DNA from: Streptococcus sp. DD13
GTDB lineage: Bacteria > Bacillota > Bacilli > Lactobacillales > Streptococcaceae
Assembly: GCF_001578875.1 (NCBI RefSeq)
Contig: NZ_KQ969506.1
Coordinates: 1,313,584 to 1,349,942 of the forward strand
Length of the DNA: 36,359 bases
Reading direction: 5' to 3'
Each line of letters starts with the position of its first letter. The stretch's first letter is position 1. The notes under the pieces are model-generated. The model ran no database searches, was not told the origin of the DNA, and saw only the letters and a program-made list of their open reading frames with translations. This document shows, piece after piece, positions 1 through 10,461 of the stretch. The position numbers and the translations under genes are program-made.

Positions 1-253
1 TTGCGACGTTTGCTTTTGTTTTTCCATCAATTTCTAATGTTTGACCTACATAAATCAAATCTGGATTCAAAATCTTATTATCTTTAACGATTTTATCAAC
101 AGATGTTTTGTATTTTGTCGCAAGAACGGACAAGGTGTCTCCTGATTGAACCGTGTAAGTATCTGCACTAACTACCCCTGCTACAAAGAGAGTAACTGCA
201 GCAGTAGCTCCAAGAATTGTTGTTTTTAAGGTAAATTTTTTAGATAGTTTCAT
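1..253 (-). CDS. Secreted LysM-domain protein, N-terminal part (cut by window edge)
   Basis: The minus strand reads from an ATG at 253 to the window edge without a stop, giving 84 codons. Residues 1 to about 30 form a signal peptide: Lys-rich start (MKLSKK), hydrophobic core, and a likely cleavage after VVSA. A LysM domain follows directly, opening YTVQSGDTLSVLATKY and including the typical IYVGQTLEI end. LysM binds the GlcNAc backbone of peptidoglycan, so the protein is exported and wall-bound; the missing C-terminus would carry any catalytic domain. An AAAGGA ribosome site lies 9-10 bases upstream. It is probably transcribed separately from the ecf genes, with 123 bases between. Function beyond wall binding cannot be told from this fragment. 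Confidence 0.85.
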   Translation of the reverse strand, partial: MKLSKKFTLKTTILGATAAVTLFVAGVVSADTYTVQSGDTLSVLATKYKTSVDKIVKDNKILNPDLIYVGQTLEIDGKTKANVA

Positions 254-376
254 AAGATAGTTCCTTTCATCTAACTATAACCATCATACAACCTTACTGT
301 TACACAATTTTTGTTCTTTCTTTACAATTATTACAGAGACATTGAAATTAGACAATAAAACGTCAAATTATAGCCT

Positions 377-1171
377 TTAGTTCTTTAAAAGATATAAGAG
401 TAGCCCTAACGCCACCATTATCACAATGGAGAAGGTATCTCTCCTTTTCCATTTCAAAACGCGATACTTGGTTCGACCATCCCCACCCTGATATCCTCTC
501 GCCTCAATAGCTGTAGCCAAGGCTTCGGCACGTTTAAAACTTGATGCAAATAAAGGAATCAAGATTGGAATGACTGCTCGAATCCTCTTCACAATCGAGC
601 CTTCACTAAAATCAACCCCACGCGCACGTTGTGCATTCATAATCCTTTGGGTATCATCCATCAGAGTCGGAACAAATCGGAGACTCATCGATAACATTAA
701 GCCAATTTCATGAACTGGGACCTTAAATCTGGCTAACGGTTTTAAGGAAGCTTCGACACCATCTGCCAAGGCTAACGGTGTAGTGGTCAAGGTTAATAAG
801 GTGGAAAAAAAGACAATCAGAATAAAGCGACAAAAGATAATCGCTCCCATCCGTAAACTTTCTGTCGTGATTCTTAAAACCCAAAACTGCCAGACGACAT
901 GTTCTCCAGCAACAAAAAAAACTTGAAACAAGGTAGTAAATAAGATAATCCCAATCATGGGTTTCAACCCTTTTATGAAAAAAGATAGTTTTATCCCTGT
1001 AATGGTAATAAGAAACCATACAAACCCTATTAATAATAGGTTTGTAAGGAGATTATTTGCAAAGAAAACAATGAGTAGAAATAAAACAACTGCTAATAAT
1101 TTACTCCGAGGGTCTAAACGATGGATAATCGAATTTCCTGGAATATAGCGTCCTAATATGAGTCTATCCAT
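377..1171 (-). CDS. ecfT: ECF transporter transmembrane (T) component EcfT
   Basis: This is the membrane scaffold of energy-coupling-factor (group II) vitamin transporters. It couples the two EcfA ATPases to exchangeable substrate-binding S-components. The 264-aa protein has N-terminal hydrophobic segments (about 25-75, 90-130) and a final TM helix near the C-terminus. It carries both cytoplasmic Ala-Arg-Gly coupling motifs of the family: AQRARG around residue 180 and EARGYQGG around 222, in the helices that contact the ATPase grooves. Its start overlaps the end of ecfA2 by 8 bases, so it is the last gene of the minus-strand run. No S-component is encoded here, as expected for the shared-module type. 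Length is normal for the family. Confidence 0.95.
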   Translation of the reverse strand: MDRLILGRYIPGNSIIHRLDPRSKLLAVVLFLLIVFFANNLLTNLLLIGFVWFLITITGIKLSFFIKGLKPMIGIILFTTLFQVFFVAGEHVVWQFWVLRITTESLRMGAIIFCRFILIVFFSTLLTLTTTPLALADGVEASLKPLARFKVPVHEIGLMLSMSLRFVPTLMDDTQRIMNAQRARGVDFSEGSIVKRIRAVIPILIPLFASSFKRAEALATAIEARGYQGGDGRTKYRVLKWKRRDTFSIVIMVALGLLLYLLKN

Positions 1172-2006
1172 GTTTGACTACCTCCAAAAACTCCTCCATT
1201 CGAATCGGCAAGTGGTCAAATCTCATCCCTTTTTCTTGCAGACCAGCAGCTAATTTCGTGATTTTAGGAACCCCAAGTTGGATGTCTTCCATAAATGAGA
1301 TATCTTGGAAAATCTGTTGCGGTGTCCCTGATAAAATCATTTGCCCTGATTGCATGACATACACCCAGTCAGCATACTCTGCTACATCATCCATTAAATG
1401 AGTCACTAAAACAATCGTCATCCCTTTTTGATGGAGCTCTTGAAACAAATCCATCAATTCCTGCCGGCCGGATGGGTCTAGTCCCGCCGTTGGTTCATCT
1501 AAAACCAATACATTGGGTTCCATCGCCAAAATACCTGCAATAGCGACCCGTCGCATTTGTCCACCAGATAATTCAAATGGGCTTTTTTCAAAAAATTCTT
1601 CGCCGATTCCGACAAGTAAGAGTTTTTGACGGGCAAGTTTTTCAGCTTCCTCCTTCGAAACCCCAAAATTTTGAGGGCCAAATGCAACATCTTTTAGGAC
1701 GGTTTCTTCAAATAATTGACTTTCCGAAAATTGAAAAACCAGTCCTACTCGTCGACGAACCTGCTTAATATCTTTGTTGGTAGAGGTTGGTGTAATGACG
1801 GTTTCATCCACAACAACTTGCCCTCGAGTTGGGATATTCAAGCCATTTAACAGCTGTAGAATCGTTGATTTTCCAGATCCAGTATGACCAATCAAAGCAG
1901 TGTAACTACCATCTTTAACTTCTAAATCCACTCCAAATAGAGCCTGACCTTCAAATGGTGTATCCACCTGATACGTAAAATCTACTTTTTGGAGACTAAT
2001 TCCCAT
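1164..2006 (-). CDS. ecfA2: ECF transporter ATPase EcfA2
   Basis: ATP-binding subunit of the ECF vitamin-transport module; pairs with EcfA1 as a heterodimer on EcfT. The 280-aa sequence has Walker [10 protein letters not shown] at residues 40-48, a Q-loop ([14 protein letters not shown]), the ABC signature LSGGQMRR around 146, Walker [14 protein letters not shown], and an H-loop His in LVTHLMDD. All catalytic residues are present. The start overlaps ecfA1 by 25 bases and the end overlaps ecfT by 8, implying translational coupling. The assignment as A2 rather than A1 rests on gene order (A1-A2-T) and on the [12 protein letters not shown]-loop, versus the [11 protein letters not shown] form of A1. 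Confidence 0.95.
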   Translation of the reverse strand: MGISLQKVDFTYQVDTPFEGQALFGVDLEVKDGSYTALIGHTGSGKSTILQLLNGLNIPTRGQVVVDETVITPTSTNKDIKQVRRRVGLVFQFSESQLFEETVLKDVAFGPQNFGVSKEEAEKLARQKLLLVGIGEEFFEKSPFELSGGQMRRVAIAGILAMEPNVLVLDEPTAGLDPSGRQELMDLFQELHQKGMTIVLVTHLMDDVAEYADWVYVMQSGQMILSGTPQQIFQDISFMEDIQLGVPKITKLAAGLQEKGMRFDHLPIRMEEFLEVVKHG

Positions 2007-2818
2007 AATGTATCCTGCAAATCCTTTTCCGTAAAATAACGATCATCTAGCGGTACCCCTGACTGTCGTAACTTGTCCGCCAATTGTACCGTAAATGGTT
2101 GACTCAACCCAATACTTTTTAAATCTTTCCGCACAAACAATTCTTCTGGACTGGAGATAGACTCAATCTCTCCCTCCTGCATCACGATAACACGATCACT
2201 CATCGCAACTTCTTCTAAATCATGCGTAATAGAAATAACAGTCATCTCATGTAATTCTTTAATCTCATTGACTACTTTTATCAATTCGATGCGACCTTCT
2301 GGATCCAACATACTGGTTGCCTCGTCTAAGATAAGAATCTCTGGCCGCATGGCCACTACACCTGCAATGGCAACTCGTTGTTTTTGGCCACCAGATAAGC
2401 GAGCTGGTTCGCGCGTTTTGAACTCACTCATCCCCACCAACTCTAGGGCTCCCATGACACGTTTTTGCATTTCTTCTCTAGGGATCCCTTGGTTTTCAAG
2501 ACCAAAAGCAACATCGTCTTCAACTGTTGCTCCGACAAATTGGTTATCTGGATTTTGAAACACCATGCCAATATGACGTCGTTTTTCAATCACATTGTCG
2601 ACTGTTAATTGGTCCCCTAAAATCCAAATTTCACCCTCATCAGCTTCCAAAAGGCCGTCAATTAAGCGAATCGTGGTGGATTTTCCAGAACCGTTATGCC
2701 CCACAATTGAAAGCCACTCTCCTTGTTTCACGTGAAACGAAACATCCTTTAAGGTGTACGTTTCTTGGGAACTCTCGTATTTATACCGTATCTTTTTTAG
2801 TTCAATTATTGATTTCAT
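1982..2818 (-). CDS. ecfA1: ECF transporter ATPase EcfA1
   Basis: First ATPase of the shared ECF vitamin-transport module. In 278 aa: Walker [10 protein letters not shown] at residues 40-48, Q-loop [14 protein letters not shown] at 86-99, signature LSGGQKQR at 141-148, Walker [14 protein letters not shown] with catalytic Glu166, and an H-loop SITHDLEEV. It lies 18 bases after pgsA and overlaps ecfA2 by 25 bases. The codons for residues 27-32 (SFHVKQ) contain a near-perfect chromosomal parS site at 2724-2739, so this stretch is probably under double selection, for protein and for ParB binding. Nothing is missing or truncated. Confidence 0.95.
   Translation of the reverse strand: MKSIIELKKIRYKYESSQETYTLKDVSFHVKQGEWLSIVGHNGSGKSTTIRLIDGLLEADEGEIWILGDQLTVDNVIEKRRHIGMVFQNPDNQFVGATVEDDVAFGLENQGIPREEMQKRVMGALELVGMSEFKTREPARLSGGQKQRVAIAGVVAMRPEILILDEATSMLDPEGRIELIKVVNEIKELHEMTVISITHDLEEVAMSDRVIVMQEGEIESISSPEELFVRKDLKSIGLSQPFTVQLADKLRQSGVPLDDRYFTEKDLQDTLWELVSKK
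2724..2739. other. parS-like ParB-binding site inside ecfA1
   Basis: The plus strand reads TGTTTCACGTGAAACG, matching the 16-bp firmicute parS palindrome (TGTTTCACGTGAAACA) at 15 of 16 positions; only the last base differs. It lies within the ecfA1 coding sequence, about 15 kb from the perfect parS at 17567 and about 18 kb from dnaA. parS sites inside coding sequences near the origin are known in Firmicutes. ParB is encoded in this window at 19479. Confidence 0.8.
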
Positions 2819-2836
2819 TTCGCCTTGTACATTTCC

Positions 2837-3373
2837 TTAAAATGTATCCTTAAATAAGAACCGCGCTCCCTTAAAGTAATCATATCCAGAATAAATAGTG
2901 AAAAATAGAGCAATATACAATAAGATATTTCCAACTAAAAATTGATGGCAAAGTAGAAGAATAATAGCAAACATTTGCGAGAATGTTTTAATCTTTCCGG
3001 GCATCGCTGCTGCTAAAACAGTTCCTCCATTTTCAACTAAGAGGAGTCTCAATCCTGTAACAGCCAACTCCCGACAGATGATAAGAGCTGCAACCCAGGC
3101 AGGCACGTATCCAATTTCAACTAACATAATAAATGCCGTCATCACTAGGATTTTATCTGCCATTGGATCAGCAAATTTACCAAAATTAGAGACAACTTTC
3201 CATTTTCGAGCGAGATAGCCATCTAAAAAATCTGTAAAACTTGCTAGCGCAAACAAAAATGCTGCAAGAAGATGAACTTCTACATGATTCCAAAGAGTTA
3301 ACAATAAGATAAAGATCGGAATGACAAAAATGCGACCGATTGTTAATATATTGGGGATATTTTCCTTTTTCAT
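2837..3373 (-). CDS. pgsA: CDP-diacylglycerol-glycerol-3-phosphate 3-phosphatidyltransferase
   Basis: Makes phosphatidylglycerol phosphate from CDP-diacylglycerol and glycerol-3-phosphate, the committed step to phosphatidylglycerol and hence to lipoteichoic acid anchors. The 178-aa membrane enzyme carries the complete CDP-alcohol phosphotransferase signature DG-x2-AR-x8-G-x3-D-x3-D: D51, G52, A55, R56, G65, D69 and D73, with several hydrophobic helices on either side. It follows rodZ by 7 bases and precedes ecfA1 by 18 bases on the same strand. The rodZ-pgsA pairing is common in Firmicutes. The start (MKKENIPNILTIGR) is typical of the family. Confidence 0.95.
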   Translation of the reverse strand: MKKENIPNILTIGRIFVIPIFILLLTLWNHVEVHLLAAFLFALASFTDFLDGYLARKWKVVSNFGKFADPMADKILVMTAFIMLVEIGYVPAWVAALIICRELAVTGLRLLLVENGGTVLAAAMPGKIKTFSQMFAIILLLCHQFLVGNILLYIALFFTIYSGYDYFKGARFLFKDTF

Positions 3374-3380
3374 TTTTCAC

Positions 3381-4220
3381 CTATTTTTGTATAAGAATGG
3401 TTGCGGGTTGGTCATTGGGGAATCGTGAAATATCCAATGGTTGACCAGCAATGTTCACTGTCACTCCTTCGGTCACACCAATCACTAATGTAGCCGATTG
3501 GATAGTCTCAGGTAGGGTCGTTGTTACTTGAGGATTTTCAGATGAAATCACCACCCCATCTGATAATTCTGTCCCACTTAGACTAATCCAACTGGTTGTA
3601 TTTTTACCAGAAATACTCACAGGAAGCGAGCCCTTGCTCCCAGATACTGTGACCGTCATCTGTGTCCCATCCATCTGAGTCACCATCGATACGGATTCAG
3701 AAGAGGGACTGGTAGAAGACTGTGAGGAACTGGACTCCGTTGTTGAAAGAGAGGTAGAGGTCTCCTTCACAACACTATATGATGAGCCAGAAACCGAAGG
3801 ACTAGTCCAATTTTGTCTTGTCCTAGTATAAATAACAAAAGTGATGAACAAAATAATGACCAGAGCAAGTAAAATCAAATAGATTAATGGTAAGAAGGAA
3901 GAAAACGTCCGGTAACTTCTGCCCTTCCGGCTAGATCTCCTAGATTTCTCATCTTCTCCTTCAAATTCTTCCTCATAAGCCACCAAGGCTCCATGATCAA
4001 ATGCTTCTAATAAAATGGAACTGTCTAAATCTAATTCGTTTGCGTATCTTTCTAAGAAAGACCGGATATAACGCTCATCAGGAATGGCATCAAAATCATT
4101 ATATTCCAGAGCTTGCAAGTATTTCACTTGAATATTTGTCCGCTTTTGCATTTCCCGTAAGCCAATACCGGTATCTAATCGGGTTTCTCTTAAAATTTCA
4201 CCGATACTTTTCCGTCTCAT
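3381..4220 (-). CDS. rodZ: RodZ-type cell-shape / division regulator (HTH-TM-DUF4115)
   Basis: Bitopic membrane protein of the RodZ family, a partner of the cell-elongation/division machinery. The 279 aa fall into a cytoplasmic Xre-like helix-turn-helix region (about 1-70, with LREMQKRTNIQVKYLQALE), an acidic then basic linker, one transmembrane helix around 108-130, a Ser/Thr-rich external spacer (about 145-180), and a C-terminal DUF4115-type beta domain ending in RFPNDQPATILIQK. The family HTH is used for protein contacts rather than DNA binding. The 87-base gap from yfmH may hold a weak promoter, but no terminator is evident, so co-transcription with yfmF-yfmH is likely. The purine-rich GAAGGGGG before the ATG fits a ribosome site. 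Confidence 0.9.
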   Translation of the reverse strand: MRRKSIGEILRETRLDTGIGLREMQKRTNIQVKYLQALEYNDFDAIPDERYIRSFLERYANELDLDSSILLEAFDHGALVAYEEEFEGEDEKSRRSSRKGRSYRTFSSFLPLIYLILLALVIILFITFVIYTRTRQNWTSPSVSGSSYSVVKETSTSLSTTESSSSQSSTSPSSESVSMVTQMDGTQMTVTVSGSKGSLPVSISGKNTTSWISLSGTELSDGVVISSENPQVTTTLPETIQSATLVIGVTEGVTVNIAGQPLDISRFPNDQPATILIQK

Positions 4221-4307
4221 CGCTACCCCCTTCTCTTTCGTATAGTCAATTACTTATTTTATCAAAATTTAGCCAAATTAGCGATGAAGAAGATAAAAAC
4301 TATCCAA

Positions 4308-5597
4308 TCAAAGAGATTGAGGCCTTTTTTCTATAGGAGTGACCACACACTTTGAAACAAAAGCTGTTTGAGAAAAATCTCTTCCAACCTGCAAAACTTC
4401 CTCTAAAGAAAGATCTTCCAATAACTGAGGAATATCTAAGTAGCTATAGCAAGATTCCCAAAAAAGAGAATATTCTGTCGCTAATCCATCTACACTATTT
4501 AAACTTCTTAAAAAATTCGCATGCCACTTATTTTTTTCTAAAACGAGTTGACTGTCTGTAAAGGAAGAAGTGGATTGAAGTTCCTCCATATAATCACTCA
4601 ATTCCTCCAAAACCTCATTAGGTGCAGGTGAGTCCGAGTAAATGATTAGATACTGAAAATACCGATTGACTTCGACTTCAATTGTAAACGAGGTGTCAAC
4701 CTTTCCAGATTGATAAAGTTCATCGTACTTTTCCGACAGGCTCCCTAAGGCCAGTTGACAATAGAGAGATAAAAGCAATTTGTAGTGAAAGACATCTCCA
4801 TTCATCACTTGACTTCCCCTATATCCAAGTGCAAATTTTGGGGATGAAACCATTAATTCCAATTCAAGAAACGCCACCGGCAAAGCAGAACAAAAGTCTA
4901 TCGTTGGTACATCTTTTACTTGTAGTTCCCGTTTTTGAAAAGGTAAACTGTCAATTGCAGACACCACCTGTTGATCAACTTGTCCTACAAGAACGAGATG
5001 CATATTTTGAGGTTGATAAAAATTCCAATAAAATTCTTCCAATACCGATTGATGAATCTCTTTGATACTCGATGTACTTCCGGCGATATCATTCGCAAGC
5101 GGACTAGCAGGATACAGGGCAGCAAGTAATTTTTGACGGAGGTAGGAGTCTGGATCATCCTGATACATTAAAATCTCCTGTCGAATAATCTCTCTTTCTT
5201 GATTGATTGACACATCTGTAAAGTTTACACTTGCAATCATTTCAAACAACAAGGTGATGGCTTCCAATATCCGATGACTAGATTGGAAAGTATAAGCTGT
5301 ACTTGTAAATTCTGTAAATGCATTCGATTCCACATTCAATTTGGAAAATTCTTGCATGGCATCCTTATGATCCGCTAACTCAAATATCTTATGCTCCAAA
5401 AAATGTGCTATCCCTGCTGGATAGTGAAAAATGCCGTCCCTTAACGGAATAGTGGTATGGATGGATCCAACTCCAACAGATAAAATCCCGCTCGTTTCAT
5501 GATAGTCTTTCATTGGAATGATTGTGATTTTCATACCATTCCTCAAGGAACCAACGAATATATCCTCTTTTAAAAATGGACTTTGTATTCTCTTCAA
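4308..5597 (-). CDS. yfmH: M16 zinc-peptidase family protein YfmH
   Basis: Member of the insulinase-like M16 family, 429 aa. It retains the inverted zinc motif HxxEH in GIAHFLEHKIFE (about residues 65-76) and the downstream acidic segment QEREIIRQEI that supplies the third zinc ligand, so it is the catalytically competent half of a two-protein M16 peptidase. In Bacillus the homologues YmfF/YmfH are linked to post-translational modification of elongation factor P (5-aminopentanol); current annotation uses that name for streptococcal members too, but the substrate here is not shown by sequence. It overlaps yfmF by 4 bases (ATGA), which favours equal production of the two partners. Confidence 0.9.
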   Translation of the reverse strand: MKRIQSPFLKEDIFVGSLRNGMKITIIPMKDYHETSGILSVGVGSIHTTIPLRDGIFHYPAGIAHFLEHKIFELADHKDAMQEFSKLNVESNAFTEFTSTAYTFQSSHRILEAITLLFEMIASVNFTDVSINQEREIIRQEILMYQDDPDSYLRQKLLAALYPASPLANDIAGSTSSIKEIHQSVLEEFYWNFYQPQNMHLVLVGQVDQQVVSAIDSLPFQKRELQVKDVPTIDFCSALPVAFLELELMVSSPKFALGYRGSQVMNGDVFHYKLLLSLYCQLALGSLSEKYDELYQSGKVDTSFTIEVEVNRYFQYLIIYSDSPAPNEVLEELSDYMEELQSTSSFTDSQLVLEKNKWHANFLRSLNSVDGLATEYSLFWESCYSYLDIPQLLEDLSLEEVLQVGRDFSQTAFVSKCVVTPIEKRPQSL

Positions 5598-6838
5598 TCT
5601 TCTATCCCCTCTAGATAATAACTAGCTTGTAAACTTAAATGCCTTGCAAGATTTTGGAGATCGTCAGGTGAAACTTTTGCAATGTCATTCTGATATTTGG
5701 AGTCATCTAGGGAAAGCCCATCTATTAATAACGTGTGTGTTCTATCCATCATCTCATAAGGATTGTCTTTTAAAACTTGATAGTGTCTCAATAGAAACTC
5801 TTTTGATCGTTTTAATAATGCTTCATCTATGATTCCGTGATTCATTTTCAAAATCTCTTCTTCTACTTTTTTTTGAGCAGTTTCTCGATTTGAACTTGAA
5901 ATTCCCATGTAAATACATAGTTGTCGAGCTTGTAAATCTAGATCACTGGCTACAGTATAAGCAATCCCTAATTTTTCCCGTAATTCTTGAAACAAAATAG
6001 AATCACTCCCAGAACCAAAGTAAGTATGAAAAACAACAATGGTCGCCTTCATTTTTTCATTCTGAATCATGGGTAATAAGTATCCTAATTCAAGAACAGA
6101 TTGATGTAACGGAAGCGAAACTTTTTCCATTTTTATCTCTTTAGTTGGTGTTAGCTGTCCTTTGATTGAAAAAGCACGATCGGAAAAAGAAGGACATTCC
6201 TCCAAATACCTAAAAACAGTTGAAGGAAATTCCCCATGTAAAAAAATATCCACACGGTCTTCTGTGACCATCCGAACATATTCCTGGTACAGTTCAGCAG
6301 ATGCAATCTTCCGAACGGCTTCTTTAGAGCCAAATTTTGATCCAGCCAGATTCGAATCTTCTAGAAATAGAGTTTGTAAACCAAGACTAGCACGGTAAAA
6401 ACTATCTTCTAAAAGACTATCCAATAACCGAATCAGTTGTATCTTTTCAATCTCAACAAGATCTTCAGGAAAGATTTCATTCACCAAAAAAGGATCAAAT
6501 AAACAAGACAATAATAATTGAATCCCCTCATTTTGAAGATCAAGTTTCTCTCTTGTAAACTTCGTCTTTACAAGATTGAGTGAGATTTCAAAAACATGAT
6601 AAATTCCTTTTTTATGAAGATTCGTCGTTATTTCAGCACCATATAACTCGGCTAACCGTTGTTCAAATCTTCTTCTCGAAGGATAATCCATCGTCATACT
6701 TCCTATTAAATTCAGTAAAAGTGCTCTTTTCGAAGCCCTTTCTTTTGTAAACTTAGTTGTAAAGTATATTGTCAGTATATTTGTCGTTGTTCGTTGATCT
6801 TGTAAATAATGTAAAGATACATTTTTAGCTAGTTCCAT
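5594..6838 (-). CDS. yfmF: M16 peptidase-like partner YfmF (no zinc motif)
   Basis: A 414-aa M16-family protein that lacks the HxxEH zinc-binding motif: the corresponding N-terminal stretch (LLLNLIGSMTMDYPSRRRFE) has no His/Glu pair. This is the usual non-catalytic half of the heterodimeric M16 pairs encoded side by side in Firmicutes, its partner being YfmH. The RFEQRLAELYGAEI segment is typical of the family. It is first in the minus-strand run, with an extended -10 promoter about 30 bases upstream and a purine-rich GGAAGGAAAA ribosome site. A role in EF-P modification is inferred from annotated homologues. Confidence 0.88.
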   Translation of the reverse strand: MELAKNVSLHYLQDQRTTTNILTIYFTTKFTKERASKRALLLNLIGSMTMDYPSRRRFEQRLAELYGAEITTNLHKKGIYHVFEISLNLVKTKFTREKLDLQNEGIQLLLSCLFDPFLVNEIFPEDLVEIEKIQLIRLLDSLLEDSFYRASLGLQTLFLEDSNLAGSKFGSKEAVRKIASAELYQEYVRMVTEDRVDIFLHGEFPSTVFRYLEECPSFSDRAFSIKGQLTPTKEIKMEKVSLPLHQSVLELGYLLPMIQNEKMKATIVVFHTYFGSGSDSILFQELREKLGIAYTVASDLDLQARQLCIYMGISSSNRETAQKKVEEEILKMNHGIIDEALLKRSKEFLLRHYQVLKDNPYEMMDRTHTLLIDGLSLDDSKYQNDIAKVSPDDLQNLARHLSLQASYYLEGIED

Positions 6839-6866
6839 TGAATTTTTTCCTTCCGATTTAAAGTAT

Positions 6867-6875
6867 ATTATAGCA
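6867..6875 (-). promoter_or_regulatory. Extended -10 promoter of the yfmF-to-ecfT gene run
   Basis: On the minus strand TGCTATAAT forms a consensus extended -10. No good -35 hexamer is seen, as often with extended -10 promoters. The yfmF start lies about 28 bases downstream. It stands back to back with the yaaA promoter 50 bases away, which carries the same TGCTATAAT. Confidence 0.7.
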
Positions 6876-6921
6876 TGTTACGAGTCTTTAAAAAAGATTT
6901 TCTAATTCCTAGTCTGATTTA

Positions 6922-6930
6922 TGCTATAAT
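6922..6930 (+). promoter_or_regulatory. Extended -10 promoter of yaaA-recF
   Basis: TGCTATAAT on the plus strand, 27 bases upstream of the yaaA start, with AGGAGG at 6946-6951 as a strong ribosome site. No clear -35 hexamer is seen at the expected distance. Confidence 0.75.
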
Positions 6931-6957
6931 ACTTTTAGTGTTTTTAGGAGGAATAAG

Positions 6958-7323
6958 ATGTTAGAATTCAAGCTGTTTGAGGATTATATTACTCTTCAAT
7001 CACTCTTAAAGGAGTTACGAATCATTCAAAGTGGAGGAGCAGTCAAACCCTTTTTAGCAACGACAGAGGTTTTATTAAACAACGAACCTGAAAATCGCAG
7101 GGGGAAAAAAATACGAGCAAGGGACATTGTCTCTATTCCTAGTCTTGATATAAAAATCTCTGTTCTAGCTCCCACACAAGAAGAAAGGGCTGAAAAAGAG
7201 CTTGAAATTGCCGAACAGGAACGAGTTAAAAACTTAGTCAAACAGATGAACAAATCATCAAAAATAAAAAATGGGAAAAAGAATTCACATGAGAAAAAAG
7301 TAGTTCGATTTCCAGGAAGATAG
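6958..7323 (+). CDS. yaaA: S4-domain RNA-binding protein YaaA
   Basis: Small S4-domain protein of the type encoded directly before recF in Firmicutes. The first ~70 residues form the S4 fold (IIQSGGAVKPFLATTEVLLN followed by RRGKKIRARDIVSI, the RNA-contact loop). This copy has an unusually long Lys/Glu-rich tail (about 75-121) ending in VVRFPGR; typical family members are about 70-120 aa. RNA binding is inferred from the domain. It is separated from recF by only 3 bases and shares its promoter. Confidence 0.85.
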   Translation: MLEFKLFEDYITLQSLLKELRIIQSGGAVKPFLATTEVLLNNEPENRRGKKIRARDIVSIPSLDIKISVLAPTQEERAEKELEIAEQERVKNLVKQMNKSSKIKNGKKNSHEKKVVRFPGR

Positions 7324-7326
7324 GCC

Positions 7327-8412
7327 ATGTGGATTAAAGAGATAGAATTACAAGACTACCGAAATTACAACCACCTCCATGCAGAATTTTCTCCACAATT
7401 AAATGTTTTTGTCGGAAAAAATGCGCAAGGAAAAACGAATTTCTTAGAATCCATCTACTTTTTATCCCTTACTCGGAGCCATCGTACGCGAAGTGATAAG
7501 GATCTCATTTCTTTTAATAAGCAAAACCTAACGATTAAAGGAATTATCGAACGCCGCTCAGGGGAAACCTCTTTAGAAATTTTATTATCTGATAAAGGTC
7601 GAACAACAAAAGTGAACCATTTACGGCAAGCAAAACTCTCCGATTATATCGGTACTATGAACGTTGTCCTTTTCGCACCTGAAGACCTCCAGCTTGTCAA
7701 AGGCTCTCCAAGTTTGAGAAGGAAATTTTTAGATATAGACCTAGGACAGATCAAACCGGTATACCTAACTGATCTCTCTAATTATAATCATGTCTTGAAA
7801 CAACGAAACACTTATTTAAAGAATACGAGAGAGATTGATCACACTTTCCTTACTGTTTTAGATGAACAACTAGCGTTTTACGGAACAAAAGTCATACAGC
7901 ATCGGTCTGAATTTGTACAGTTACTTTCTAAAGAAGCTGACAAAAATCATTCTGCTATTTCAAATCAACTCGAAAGCCTTACGATCCAATATGTGAGTTC
8001 AATCAATTTTACAGATAATGACAATATCCTTGATCGTTTTGTCAATCACCTGTCCAAAAATCGTCAAAAAGATATCGGAAAAAAAGTAACAAGTGTCGGC
8101 CCCCATCGAGACGATTTAGTCTTTACCATAAATGGTTTAAATGCTACTTTTGGTAGTCAAGGGCAACAAAGAAGCCTCATTCTGTCCTTGAAACTAGCTG
8201 AAATTGAATTGATTAAGTCAGTGACTAACGAATATCCTATTCTTCTTTTAGATGATGTAATGAGTGAATTGGATATCTCCCGTCAAACAAAACTAATTGA
8301 GGGAATTAAAGAAAATGTTCAAACCTTTATCACAACGACAAGTCTGGAACATTTACATCATCTACCTGACGATATCACTGTTTTTACGATTGATCATGGG
8401 AAATTAGTGTAA
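7327..8412 (+). CDS. recF: DNA replication and repair protein RecF
   Basis: SMC-like ABC ATPase that loads RecA at single-strand gaps through RecOR. In 361 aa: the N-terminal strand [14 protein letters not shown], Walker A GKNAQGKT at residues 30-37, a signature region with [16 protein letters not shown] around 278, and Walker [13 protein letters not shown] around 303. All ATPase motifs are intact. It is the second gene of the yaaA-recF unit. On this side of the origin it is transcribed toward oriC, head-on to the inferred fork. Convergent guaB follows after 350 bases holding two hairpins. Confidence 0.96.
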   Translation: MWIKEIELQDYRNYNHLHAEFSPQLNVFVGKNAQGKTNFLESIYFLSLTRSHRTRSDKDLISFNKQNLTIKGIIERRSGETSLEILLSDKGRTTKVNHLRQAKLSDYIGTMNVVLFAPEDLQLVKGSPSLRRKFLDIDLGQIKPVYLTDLSNYNHVLKQRNTYLKNTREIDHTFLTVLDEQLAFYGTKVIQHRSEFVQLLSKEADKNHSAISNQLESLTIQYVSSINFTDNDNILDRFVNHLSKNRQKDIGKKVTSVGPHRDDLVFTINGLNATFGSQGQQRSLILSLKLAEIELIKSVTNEYPILLLDDVMSELDISRQTKLIEGIKENVQTFITTTSLEHLHHLPDDITVFTIDHGKLV

Positions 8413-8641
8413 AGAGATATGGACATTCTTGTTAAGGATCTCGCAATAGAAAGAACTCATTTTAAGGGTATGCTTCCAAAAGATCTGCGCAAAAAAGAAA
8501 ATAATATTTTGAGGCACGGGGAACGATATTCCTAAACTAGGTTAAGGAATCTCCTAGATAGCCACAATCTGCCACTGGATAATCTTACCTCTCAGCTATT
8601 CTTATCTAAAATAAAATTTAAAAATATTCTTTTCTATTTCA
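8413..8641. other. Gene-free stretch after recF, weak secondary structure only
   Basis: No convincing gene. A 38-codon reading frame from the ATG at 8419 has no homology that I recognise and no strong ribosome site. Two interleaved short inverted repeats are visible: ATTCCT (8528-8533) with AGGAAT (8545-8550), and CTAGG (8537-8541) with CCTAG (8553-8557). They could form alternative hairpins or a pseudoknot. The rest is AT-rich. Together with the two terminator hairpins that follow, it fills the recF-guaB convergent gap. Confidence 0.4.
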
Positions 8642-8673
8642 AAAGGACATTGACAGCTCTGTCAATGTCCTTT
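8642..8673. terminator. Hairpin between convergent recF and guaB
   Basis: A 14-bp perfect stem (8642-8655 with 8660-8673) around a GCTC loop, starting AAAGGACATTGACA. It has T residues after the 3' arm on the plus strand and T-rich sequence on the minus strand, so it may terminate in both directions. It most likely ends the yaaA-recF transcript. Confidence 0.75.
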
Positions 8674-8729
8674 ACAATCTTATTCAAGAAATTCAAAAAT
8701 CGTTATATGGCTTTTCATTACTCCTACCA

Positions 8730-8760
8730 AAAAGCTTGGGAATACAAATCCCAAGCTTTT
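8730..8760 (-). terminator. guaB terminator
   Basis: A 12-bp perfect stem (AAAAGCTTGGGA, 8730-8741, with its complement at 8749-8760), 7-base loop, directly after the guaB stop codon. Read on the minus strand the stem ends in TTTTTGG. Confidence 0.8.
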
Positions 8761-8762
8761 GT

Positions 8763-10326
<1,564 letters not shown>

Positions 10327-10430
10327 TGATTATTCGTTATAATTTCTAATGAGGATGTTCTTTCTCTTTTTTCCCTATAGTTCTTCAAATTATCCGAACT
10401 TTTATATGAAATGTCCATAGAATAGTACAT

Positions 10431-10452
10431 AAAAAAGGGGAAATCCCCCTTT
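10431..10452 (-). terminator. trpS terminator
   Basis: On the minus strand AAAGGGG / CCCCTTT (10446-10452 with 10434-10440) encloses a 5-base loop and runs into TTTTTT, about 10 bases after the trpS stop codon. Confidence 0.85.
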
Positions 10453-10461
10453 ATTTTTATT

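Noticed and set aside
254..376. WalR-type repeats upstream of the LysM protein.
   Set aside because: TGTAAT and TGTAAA half-sites occur but with the wrong spacing for the usual 5-base spacer.
8419..8535. A 38-codon frame after recF starting at an ATG.
   Set aside because: Weak AAAGAG site only, no recognisable family, and it ends in the inverted-repeat zone; not enough to call a gene.
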